Shown: piece after piece, positions 22,695-29,644 of the stretch | How positions within the stretch are numbered: position 1 is the stretch's first letter | How the letters are laid out: each line of letters begins with the position of its first letter | Source of the DNA: an uncultured Prevotellaceae bacterium | GTDB taxonomy: Bacteria; Bacteroidota; Bacteroidia; Bacteroidales; Bacteroidaceae | Direction: 5' to 3' | NCBI GenBank assembly: GCA_946186505.1 | Contig: CAMHNI010000038.1 | Span: 1-36,048, forward strand | DNA: 36,048 nt | Notes under the pieces: model-generated | Databases searched by the model: none | Told to the model about the DNA's origin: nothing | Seen by the model: the letters and a program-made list of their open reading frames with translations, nothing else | Position numbers and translations under genes: made by a program

Positions 22695-24044
22695 TCACAG
22701 GGACGCAGTCCTGACAGCTAAGTAGCGGTTGATGACATTCACCGATAAAGCCTGCGGCGTGGTCAGCAGCGAGAGGATGCCGTACTGACGGAGGGTAGCA
22801 CTGATGAGCTGCTTCTCCATCGCAAATTTCTCGGCCACCTCATGTTGGCAACGCTCCTCGTCATTACGGATGGGAGCATCGATGAACTGCTGCAGTTCTA
22901 TGTCTTCGAAGAAGACGACAAGCAGGCGGTGGCGGCGGGCGATCTGCTGCAGGAACGGTAACTGACGCTGCAGGGACACCTGCCCCATGAAGTTGGTATA
23001 AAGCACCAGCAGCGAGTGCTTGCTGATATGGCGCCCCACAGCCACGGAGAGTGCCGAGAAGTCGGTCTCTCCAAAGTCTGTCTGTTCGGCATAGAGTGTC
23101 TCCATGAGCTTGTTGATATGTCCAGGTCGGCGGTCGGGTGCCACGAAGGTGTCAAGACGGTTGGCAAAGGTGAGCAGTCCGGCACGGTCTTCCTTGCGCA
23201 TGGCAACGTAGCTGAGAGCCAGCGAGGCGTTGACGGCGTAGTCGAGGAGCGTCATGCCCTGGAAAGCCTGTTGCATGACACGGCCCTTGTCGATAACGGA
23301 AAACACCTGTTGGGAGCGTTCGTCCTGATAGACGTTCACCATCGGGCGGCTGAGGCGTGCGGTAGCCCGCCAGTTGACGGTACGGTAGTCGTCGCCGCGC
23401 AGGTAGTCGCGGATGTGCTCGAAGTCCGTGTTGTGGCCGATACGGCGTATGCGCTTGATGCCCGGCTCCTGCAGGTTCTGGCTGATGGCCATCAGCTCAT
23501 ACTGGTGGAGTTTCTGATAGGAAGGATAGACGCTGACATCGCACGGGGCAGCACAGCGGTAACGGCGCTCAACGAGACCAAGGCGGGTGGAGACGAAGAC
23601 GAGGACATGGCCGAAGGAGTAGATGCCCCGACGGGTGGGACGGAGAGAGAAGTGAAGAGTGAAGAGTGAAGGGTGAGAATTCTTCGCTAACGAAGCGTCT
23701 CCTGACGTCGCCGAGCAGAAGGGTGAAAAGTGGGAAGTGTTGTCGCGCTGCTGGAACTGGAAGGGCAGCTCGTCGATGACCTCGAAACGGACGGGGAAGG
23801 GGTACGAGCTCTGAACGCTGATGGTGACGGGATTGTCGTCACCGTTGCTGAAGCGGGAACTGAGATGACGCTCGGCGGTGACGGCCCGCTTATGCCACAG
23901 CAGGACGATATCAGCGACGGTGGCAAGAAGCAGCAGCAACGTGAGCCACCGCCCTGCCGTATAGAGCGGGGCGTAGGCATAGCCGATGCCTGTAAGGAGA
24001 GCGACGGCGAGCAGCAGGAGGTAGAAGCGGCGGCGCAGGAACAT
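22695..24044 (-). CDS. DUF58 (BatA/BatD-type operon) protein
   Basis: The 449 residues show two N-terminal membrane helices (about 6-24, 33-49) and the DUF58 signature with the Arg-Asp-Tyr box TDFEHIRDYLRGDDYRTVNW (about 211-230), followed by a vWA-like domain. DUF58 proteins work with MoxR ATPases, probably assembling or protecting envelope complexes. The stretch about residues 104-134, reading SHFSPFCSATSGD then SLFTLHFSLRP, is encoded by a heptamer repeat and a small palindrome and is not family-like. It is the last gene of the operon, 30 bases after moxR. Confidence 0.88.
   Translation of the reverse strand: MFLRRRFYLLLLAVALLTGIGYAYAPLYTAGRWLTLLLLLATVADIVLLWHKRAVTAERHLSSRFSNGDDNPVTISVQSSYPFPVRFEVIDELPFQFQQRDNTSHFSPFCSATSGDASLAKNSHPSLFTLHFSLRPTRRGIYSFGHVLVFVSTRLGLVERRYRCAAPCDVSVYPSYQKLHQYELMAISQNLQEPGIKRIRRIGHNTDFEHIRDYLRGDDYRTVNWRATARLSRPMVNVYQDERSQQVFSVIDKGRVMQQAFQGMTLLDYAVNASLALSYVAMRKEDRAGLLTFANRLDTFVAPDRRPGHINKLMETLYAEQTDFGETDFSALSVAVGRHISKHSLLVLYTNFMGQVSLQRQLPFLQQIARRHRLLVVFFEDIELQQFIDAPIRNDEERCQHEVAEKFAMEKQLISATLRQYGILSLLTTPQALSVNVINRYLAVRTASL
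23645..23735. repeat. Heptamer-type repeat and palindrome inside the DUF58 gene
   Basis: Rightward it reads as AGTGAAG units (23649-23675 region), then a CTTCG-CTAA-CGAAG palindrome, then AAGGGTGAAAAGTGGGAAG. The same kind of AGTGAAA-based repeat occurs at 26736-26787 and 28725-28762. The insertion keeps the frame. Confidence 0.6.
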
Positions 24045-24074
24045 CTTCTTTGGTGGAGGGTTAAAGGGGGAGGG

Positions 24075-25043
24075 TTATTTAGGGACTTCCACTTTGTCAA
24101 GCAGGCGAAGAGCCACCTTCTGCGGCGTGTAGCCCTCCATCTCAGCCTCGGCGGTGAGCACGAGGCGATGCTGCAGCACGGCAGGCACCACAGCTTTCAC
24201 GTCATCAGGTGTCAGGTAGTCGCGGCCCTGTAACAGGGCGTATGCCTTGGCCGACTGCAGGATAGCCACAGAGGCACGGGGCGACGCTCCGAGATAGACA
24301 ACGCGGCTCTTGCGTGTCTGTTGCACAATATCAACCACGTACTGCAGCAGCGATGTCTCAGCATAGACTTCCGACAACAGGGTGCGCAGCTGCAGCAGTT
24401 CGTCCTTGGTGATGACGGGCTGCACACGGCTCAGGTCGGTAAACGCCACATTCTCATGGTGACGTTGCAGGATGCGCAGCTCCTCCTCGGCCGAGGGGTA
24501 GTCCATCGTAAGCTTCATCAAGAACCGGTCGGTCTGTGCCTCAGGCAGCTTATAGGTGCCCTCCTGTTCGACAGGGTTCTGGGTAGCGAGGATGGTATAG
24601 AGCGGCGACATGGGATGTGTAATGCCGTCGATGGTAGCCTGCCGTTCCTCCATCACCTCGAAGAGGGCGGCCTGCGTCTTAGCCGGCGCACGGTTCACCT
24701 CATCGACCAGCACGACATCGGCAAAGACGGGGCCGGCATGGAACTGGAACTCCTGCGTCTTCATGTTGAACACACTGGTGCCCAGCACATCACTGGGCAT
24801 AAGGTCGGGTGTAAACTGCACACGGCTGAACTGTGCGTCGATGAGACGGGCCATAAGCTTGACCAACAGCGTCTTGGCCACGCCGGGGACACCTTCTATC
24901 AGCACATGGCCACCGGCGAGGATGGCCGTCAGCAGCATCTCTACGTTTTCTTCCTGACCGACGATGACCTGTGCGATGGCCTCGCGCAGGGTCTGCACTT
25001 TTTCAGCGAAAGCTGTCAGGTCTAAGTTTTTTCTTTCTTCCAT
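24075..25043 (-). CDS. MoxR-type AAA+ ATPase
   Basis: The 322-residue AAA+ ATPase carries Walker A GVPGVAKT (about 51-58), Walker B VLVDEVNRAP (about 112-121) and sensor-1 ATQNPVEQEGT (about 153-163). MoxR proteins are chaperone-like ATPases acting with DUF58/vWA proteins on envelope or metal-cofactor complexes. The operon context (SpoIIM-like, DUF4129, DUF4350, DUF58) is typical of Bacteroidetes. The ATG is clear; 29 bases separate it from DUF4350 and 30 from DUF58. Confidence 0.93.
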   Translation of the reverse strand: MEERKNLDLTAFAEKVQTLREAIAQVIVGQEENVEMLLTAILAGGHVLIEGVPGVAKTLLVKLMARLIDAQFSRVQFTPDLMPSDVLGTSVFNMKTQEFQFHAGPVFADVVLVDEVNRAPAKTQAALFEVMEERQATIDGITHPMSPLYTILATQNPVEQEGTYKLPEAQTDRFLMKLTMDYPSAEEELRILQRHHENVAFTDLSRVQPVITKDELLQLRTLLSEVYAETSLLQYVVDIVQQTRKSRVVYLGASPRASVAILQSAKAYALLQGRDYLTPDDVKAVVPAVLQHRLVLTAEAEMEGYTPQKVALRLLDKVEVPK

Positions 25044-25066
25044 ATTATTGGGGGTATGGTTTTTTT

Positions 25067-25096
25067 ATGGGCCTAATGGGACTCATGGGACTTATG
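25067..25096. repeat. 9-bp tandem repeat at the DUF4350 stop codon
   Basis: Rightward the units are ATGGGCCTA, ATGGGACTC, ATGGGACTT and a partial ATG. The first unit contains the stop of the DUF4350 gene (CTA, leftward TAG), so the repeat sets the C-terminus. Confidence 0.7.
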
Positions 25097-26110
25097 AGCG
25101 GACTTCATAAACTGTAGGGTGCCTATGTGGCGAATGAAGTCTAACTGGTAGTTGTGAGGCGGCTGCTCAACGGGGATGGCACGCTGGCGACGACGGGCGT
25201 TGAAGCCCATAAACAGTACGATGCCAAGCAATACCAGATAGAGAGCCCAGCGTAGTGGCGGCCGCTTCAGGAACTCGCGGAAAGGTGAACTTTCCGCCAT
25301 ATCGTAGTTGGGCATGTAGGCCTCGGTACGTACTACAGGCAGGTCTTTCAGGCGGTTCATCAGACGATGGACGTAGCCGGGACTGTCGAGTATGCCATAG
25401 TTAGTCATCAGCAGCGGTGTGGTGACAAAGACTATCTCACCTTTGCCAACAGGATAGCTGAGGGCTACGATGTCGGCTACCTTTTCTTTCAGCGGGTCTC
25501 TTTTCATGAACGGGCTGTCTTTGCTGATGTACTCTTTTGCAAACTCAATGCCTTCCTTATCGTTTATTCTCGCCAACGGCTCAGCGTCGGCCGTGTCTAA
25601 GAGACAGGCATTCACAAGCTGTGGATAGACGAGGAAAGCAGTGGGCTGATAATGACGTGTGTCACCCGTCCAGAAAATGGTATCACGCTGATGTCCCTGT
25701 TGCATAAAGTCCTTAAACGCGAAATAGTTATGTGAGTCGCATTTGATGTGCAACGTGTCGCACAATTGGTGATCGAGATAAGAATCTGCATACAGGATGC
25801 GGCAGCCGCGCTGCGCCAGCGCCAACAGGGTGTCCACATTGATCTGCTCCCGCCGAAAGCCTGAGCAGAGGATGACGATGGAACGCGGTGAAGTATCCTG
25901 CAGGGCCAACTGCGACAGCGACTTACGGCAGACGGTATAACCGTGGGGCATCTCCTGACTGAAGATGCTGTCGAAGACATAGCAGCCGAAGGGCTGGCGG
26001 TCGGCATGGGCGAAGGTAGGTTCCCACTGGAACCGGCGCGGCATCTGGTACTCCAAGACGAGCATCAGCGCTAACAGGGCGATGACAGACAGCCAGAACT
26101 TACGACTCAC
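25073..26110 (-). CDS. DUF4350-type membrane protein of the MoxR cluster
   Basis: The 345 residues have an N-terminal membrane helix (LSVIALLALMLVLEY, about 7-21), a large exported domain with a type 1 glutamine amidotransferase-like core as in DUF4350 (VILCSGFRREQINVDTLLALAQRG is split here as VILCSG and DTLLALAQRG), and a second helix near 283-303 (LRWALYLVLLGIVLFMGF). The start codon is GTG, overlapping the end of the DUF4129 gene by 11 bases. The last residues, KSAHKSHESH, are encoded by a 9-mer repeat. Its enzymatic activity is unknown. Confidence 0.75.
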   Translation of the reverse strand: MSRKFWLSVIALLALMLVLEYQMPRRFQWEPTFAHADRQPFGCYVFDSIFSQEMPHGYTVCRKSLSQLALQDTSPRSIVILCSGFRREQINVDTLLALAQRGCRILYADSYLDHQLCDTLHIKCDSHNYFAFKDFMQQGHQRDTIFWTGDTRHYQPTAFLVYPQLVNACLLDTADAEPLARINDKEGIEFAKEYISKDSPFMKRDPLKEKVADIVALSYPVGKGEIVFVTTPLLMTNYGILDSPGYVHRLMNRLKDLPVVRTEAYMPNYDMAESSPFREFLKRPPLRWALYLVLLGIVLFMGFNARRRQRAIPVEQPPHNYQLDFIRHIGTLQFMKSAHKSHESH

Positions 26111-26807
26111 GGGACACCTCCTTTCCTAAATTTTCCACCTCGTCGTAAAGGACTCGGGTGGCAGGGAAATTGCCATAGCGCACGCGCAGAAAATGAGTGG
26201 TGAGAGCACGAAAGGCGGTGGGGTTGGCAGTGGCACTGCCACTGCGCAGCGAACAAGCGGCAGAAAGCTCGCGGACGTACTGGGAGGGGGTCTTAAAGGG
26301 TTGCCAGTCTATCTGCTGACTGTCGCTCAGTGACTTGAGGGAACGCAGATAGATCATACGGATCGCCTCGCGGTAGTCCTCACGGCCCAGAGCCTGGCTG
26401 ATGACAGCATCGAAGTCAATGCCGTAGATGGTGTCCTCCGTATCCTCGTATGCCTCTTGCTCTTTCCCCTGACCTCCGAAGAGCCCCGGATGGAAACGCC
26501 AGACATACCAGATGCCGATGCCCACAGCCACCGCACCGACGGCAGCCAACAGCCACCATGTGTAATCGCTGCTCCACGCCTGACCAAAGATGTCTCGCAT
26601 CAGCTCATGGAACTGATCCATCAGCCACTGGGTAAACGTCGTACCGCCTTCGACCAACTCACGGTTGTAGTCGAAGTCAGGTTCCGTCTGCCACTGGGCA
26701 ATCTGCGCACTGTCTATGACAAGGGTATCTTTCAAAGTGAGAAGAGAGGAGTGAAAAGTGAACAGTGAAAAAGTGAAAAGTGAGAAGTTGCTGCGCCAAA
26801 TGCTCAA
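26100..26807 (-). CDS. DUF4129-type membrane protein, signal region made of repeat
   Basis: The 235-residue frame has a membrane helix near 90-108 and a cytoplasmic domain with YLRSLKSLSDSQQIDWQPFKT near 175, typical of DUF4129. Family proteins in this cluster usually start with a signal peptide. Here the N-terminus is MSIWRSNFSLFTFSLFTF, encoded by the AGTGAAA-type repeat, and no ATG precedes the family-like part (DTLVIDSAQ). The frame starts with TTG overlapping the previous stop as TTGA; another TTG in front of KDTLV is the alternative. Residues 8-24 are hydrophobic enough to act as a signal sequence. It is co-transcribed with DUF4350 (11-base overlap). Confidence 0.7.
   Translation of the reverse strand: MSIWRSNFSLFTFSLFTFHSSLLTLKDTLVIDSAQIAQWQTEPDFDYNRELVEGGTTFTQWLMDQFHELMRDIFGQAWSSDYTWWLLAAVGAVAVGIGIWYVWRFHPGLFGGQGKEQEAYEDTEDTIYGIDFDAVISQALGREDYREAIRMIYLRSLKSLSDSQQIDWQPFKTPSQYVRELSAACSLRSGSATANPTAFRALTTHFLRVRYGNFPATRVLYDEVENLGKEVSRES
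26736..26787. repeat. AGTGAAA-type tandem repeat inside the DUF4129 gene
   Basis: Rightward the units are variants of AGTGAAA/AGTGAGA. They encode the N-terminal SLFTF-type residues of the DUF4129 protein in the leftward frame. Confidence 0.7.
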
Positions 26808-27739
26808 TGCTCAATGGTCAACGTCTCGAAGTTCTCGATGTCGCGGTCAACGGTAACGCCATCCACCTTATCACAGGCATGACCGTACTGGTAGGCCATA
26901 CCGATGGTGAGCAGCGTCAAGAGACAGCTGCCGCAAAAGTTGGAGATGACACCCAACAAGTACTGAATGGCCGTATAGCCAAACGACGACACGAAAGCAG
27001 GCTCAGAACTTTGGGTGGAGAGGATGGTTTTCAGTGTTACCATGATGTACAAGGGCATCGACACCACACTCTGCACGATGGTGACAATAACGTAGAGCAC
27101 GGTGATGACAGCCACGACACCTGCCCATGTCTTCCATCCTAAGCGGACAGACTTGGCGTATGCCTTGAGAACGCCAATCTTTTCAAACAGGTAGATAGGC
27201 TGAACCAGGAAAATGAGTGGCAATGCCAGAAACAGCAGCAGGGCGACGGGAATCATGACGGCTGGTCCCAAGAGTGCCAGCGGACTGACAATGAGAATAA
27301 TCACAACCATCAGCACAATGCCAGTCAGCAGCAACACTAACTGGCGTCCGCACTTTTGCAAGATGCCGGGAGACAGTTCGGCAAACGTAATGCCCTGCAG
27401 GCGGTTCTGACGCTGCTCGTAAAGCTGCATCATGGTGTAGATCAGGGCATCGACCAGCACCATAGCCAGGAAGTAGAACAGCATCGTCACGCCCATCGAG
27501 GTCAGCCACGGCAGCATCGTCTCAATGTCAGCATGATCAATACCGGTGGTAAACGACATGTAGCCAGTCATAAAGTTGTTCATGGCAAAGGTCTGTACCA
27601 GCGAAACGGGCAGCAACAGATAGGTGATGTACTTCAACATCGTACGCCAGTTCTCGCGCACAAAGTCAAACGTGTCGGACATTTTCTCACTGAACGTGCG
27701 TGTCCGGTAAAGCTTAATCAATGGTTTCTCTTGATTCAT
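26804..27739 (-). CDS. Multi-pass membrane protein of the MoxR cluster
   Basis: The 311-residue protein has a cytoplasmic N-terminus (MNQEKPLIKLYRTRTFSEK) and about six hydrophobic helices. The arrangement of a long cytosolic stretch, helix pairs with loops, LRLGWKTWAG-like segments and a helical end resembles glycerophosphoryl diester-type membrane domains. I cannot name the family. The ATG at 27739 overlaps the SpoIIM-like gene by 26 bases, and its stop overlaps the DUF4129 start. The frame continues upstream to 28099, but that part overlaps the SpoIIM-like gene and lacks support. It is probably a component of the same envelope complex. Confidence 0.7.
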   Translation of the reverse strand: MNQEKPLIKLYRTRTFSEKMSDTFDFVRENWRTMLKYITYLLLPVSLVQTFAMNNFMTGYMSFTTGIDHADIETMLPWLTSMGVTMLFYFLAMVLVDALIYTMMQLYEQRQNRLQGITFAELSPGILQKCGRQLVLLLTGIVLMVVIILIVSPLALLGPAVMIPVALLLFLALPLIFLVQPIYLFEKIGVLKAYAKSVRLGWKTWAGVVAVITVLYVIVTIVQSVVSMPLYIMVTLKTILSTQSSEPAFVSSFGYTAIQYLLGVISNFCGSCLLTLLTIGMAYQYGHACDKVDGVTVDRDIENFETLTIEH

Positions 27740-28682
27740 GGTTTCTCTTTTTAGGTAGAATAATATAATAATAGATGACAAATGCCAGCGAACAGAGAAT
27801 GATGCTGAGGCGCAACAGGTCGGGCCACTCGGTGTGGCGGGTGAAGAAACTCTCAATGAAGCCGGCCACAATGAACACCGGCACCGTGCCCACCACGATA
27901 CGCAGTCCGCGCCGTGCCCCCCGCCGGAACGACACCAGTCGCGGATAGGTGCCCGGGAACAACCAGCCGTTGCCCATCGCAATGCCGGCGGCTCCGGCCA
28001 CGATGATAGCCGAAATCTCAAGCGTGCCGTGCAGCCAGACGGCCAAGGCCGACTGCCACAGCAGGTCGTGCTGGGCGAAGAACGTCTGGAACGAGCCAAG
28101 CATCACGCCATTCATAAACAGGATGACCCCTGTGCCAATGCTGGTAAAGATACCCATTACGAAGACGACGAACGACACCCTGACGTTGTTCATCGTAATG
28201 CTACCGAACATCTCGTCCTCGGCGTCACCATTATAGACAGCCATCGGCTCACCGTTGGCAATATTCTGCAGCGTCATATCGACATAGCCATCGCCTAAGA
28301 TGATACGGCAGAACTCAGGGTCGAGCAGCTGTGACAGGAAGCCGACGAAGACGCTGGCAGCAAAGACAACGAACGACAGAAGCAACTCGCGCCGTGCCTC
28401 CCACATGGTCTGCGGTACCTCTTCTGTCCAGAACGTCAGCAGACGTGACCAGCGCTGACGACGGGAACGGTAAATCTCGTTATGCAGGGCCGAGGCCAGG
28501 TTGTTCAGGTAGCGCGTGATCTTCGACTCCGGGTAATGCGTCTGGGCAAAGGCCAAGTCGCTGGTCACATCAAGATAGGTGTCGGCCAGTTCGGTGGCAT
28601 CAGTGTCACCGATAGTCTCCACCACGATCTCCGCTCCCCGCCATTTCGAGATATTCTGTCTGATAAACGTCACTTCCTTCAT
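27714..28682 (-). CDS. SpoIIM/DUF95-family membrane protein
   Basis: The 322 residues include several membrane helices and the family mark HGTLEISAIIVAGAAG (about 216-231). It is named after Bacillus stage II sporulation protein M, but in non-sporulating Bacteroidetes it accompanies RDD, MoxR and DUF58 genes; its task there is unknown. The ATG at 28682 is chosen because the promoter -7 element lies 9 bases upstream; the open frame to 28733 would start inside it. It is the first gene of the operon, divergent from the RDD gene. A 12-base direct repeat (27721-27732 and 27738-27749) spans its junction with the next gene. Confidence 0.87.
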   Translation of the reverse strand: MKEVTFIRQNISKWRGAEIVVETIGDTDATELADTYLDVTSDLAFAQTHYPESKITRYLNNLASALHNEIYRSRRQRWSRLLTFWTEEVPQTMWEARRELLLSFVVFAASVFVGFLSQLLDPEFCRIILGDGYVDMTLQNIANGEPMAVYNGDAEDEMFGSITMNNVRVSFVVFVMGIFTSIGTGVILFMNGVMLGSFQTFFAQHDLLWQSALAVWLHGTLEISAIIVAGAAGIAMGNGWLFPGTYPRLVSFRRGARRGLRIVVGTVPVFIVAGFIESFFTRHTEWPDLLRLSIILCSLAFVIYYYIILPKKRNHESRETID

Positions 28683-28690
28683 AGCGACTG

Positions 28691-28698
28691 CAAAGTTA
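28691..28698 (-). promoter_or_regulatory. -7 element of the spoIIM-moxR-DUF58 operon
   Basis: Leftward TAACTTTG ends 9 bases before the start codon, so the mRNA may have almost no leader. No convincing -33 element is seen at 20 bases; the region is overlapped by the heptamer repeat farther up. Confidence 0.6.
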
Positions 28699-28724
28699 CG
28701 AATTATTTTCGAATTGCACGCACA

Positions 28725-28762
28725 ACTTTTCACTTTTCACTTTTCACTTTTCACTTTTTTTT
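28725..28762. repeat. ACTTTTC heptamer tandem repeat between divergent promoters
   Basis: Four full ACTTTTC units (28725-28752) and a partial unit with a run of T end just before the RDD -7 element. It occupies the -33 region of that promoter. Confidence 0.85.
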
Positions 28763-28763
28763 G

Positions 28764-28771
28764 TACCTTTG
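28764..28771 (+). promoter_or_regulatory. -7 element of the RDD gene
   Basis: TACCTTTG ends 8 bases before the ATG, so transcription probably starts at or very near the start codon. This predicts a leaderless or nearly leaderless mRNA. Confidence 0.65.
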
Positions 28772-28779
28772 CATCCGAT

Positions 28780-29478
28780 ATGGCAGAGAAGAGCATTGTT
28801 ACCGGACAATATGTGCGCATCCGTCAGACACCAGCCAGCATCGGCGAGCGCATGCTGGCCCAGCTTATAGACTGGGTCATACAGGTGGCTTACTTTGCCC
28901 TGTGGATCTATTTGGACCTCGGGTTAAGTACCTTGCCTACCATCTTCTTAATCATACTGCCCGTGCTGTTCTACTGTCCGATATGCGAGACGCTTTCCGG
29001 TGGCCAGACCCTTGGCAAGAAGATAGTCAAGCTGCGCGTCATCATGGCCGACGGCACCCTACCCTCCCCCGCCGCCTACCTGCTGCGCTGGCTCCTGATG
29101 ATTGTCGATGGTCCCATGTTAGGCTGCATCGGTGTGTTGGTGATGATACTGAACCGCAGCAACCAGCGCTTCGGCGATATGGCTGCGGGCACCCTCGTCG
29201 TCAAGCTCCAGAGCTATTCCAAGATACAAGTCAGCCTCGACGAGTACGACTACCTGACCGAGGGCTACCGCCCCTCCTATCCCCAGGCCTCCGACCTGTC
29301 GTTGGAACAGGTGGACACCATCACCCGGACCCTTGAGACCGACCAGCCGGAACGCATCACCCTGCTTTCGCAGAAGGTACAGCAACTGTTGGGCGTCAGC
29401 CGTCACGAGTCCAACGACGAATTCTTCCTGCGGCGCATCGTCCGCGACTACCAGTATTACGCCATGGAAGAGGTGTAA
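28780..29478 (+). CDS. RDD family membrane protein
   Basis: The 232 residues carry an RDD domain: IGERMLAQLIDWVIQ (about 21-35, the RDD-type Arg-Asp motif), then two to three helices, with LSGGQTLGKKIVKLRV (about 72-87) and NQRFGDMAAGTLVV (about 128-141) as the classic conserved parts. The last 90 residues are soluble and unlike the core family. RDD proteins are linked to small-ion or envelope functions. It is transcribed away from the spoIIM-like operon, a common partner. The ATG is close behind the promoter; the frame upstream to 28579 is not supported. Confidence 0.88.
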   Translation: MAEKSIVTGQYVRIRQTPASIGERMLAQLIDWVIQVAYFALWIYLDLGLSTLPTIFLIILPVLFYCPICETLSGGQTLGKKIVKLRVIMADGTLPSPAAYLLRWLLMIVDGPMLGCIGVLVMILNRSNQRFGDMAAGTLVVKLQSYSKIQVSLDEYDYLTEGYRPSYPQASDLSLEQVDTITRTLETDQPERITLLSQKVQQLLGVSRHESNDEFFLRRIVRDYQYYAMEEV

Positions 29479-29590
29479 CAGGGAACTTACAGATGTGCCC
29501 CCTGAAGTCGGGAATAAGCGTCAATATTATTTTTTTGATTCCCATCACAAATATTTTTATAAATTTATTTTAATTTCAGAAAAAAATTTG

Positions 29591-29598
29591 TATCTTTG
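29591..29598 (+). promoter_or_regulatory. -7 element of the fasciclin/SusC operon
   Basis: TATCTTTG lies 46 bases before the fasciclin-protein ATG. The upstream stretch is very AT-rich; the -33 element is not clear. Confidence 0.6.
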
Positions 29599-29644
29599 CA
29601 GTCCCTATCATTAAGGAATAACGAATAACAAAAACCAATAAATT

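Noticed and set aside
27740..28099. N-terminal extension of the membrane protein of the MoxR cluster
   Set aside because: It lies within the SpoIIM-like gene and has no matching family sequence.
28725..28762. CRISPR-like array
   Set aside because: Seven-base units without spacers are simple tandem repeats; no cas genes are present.
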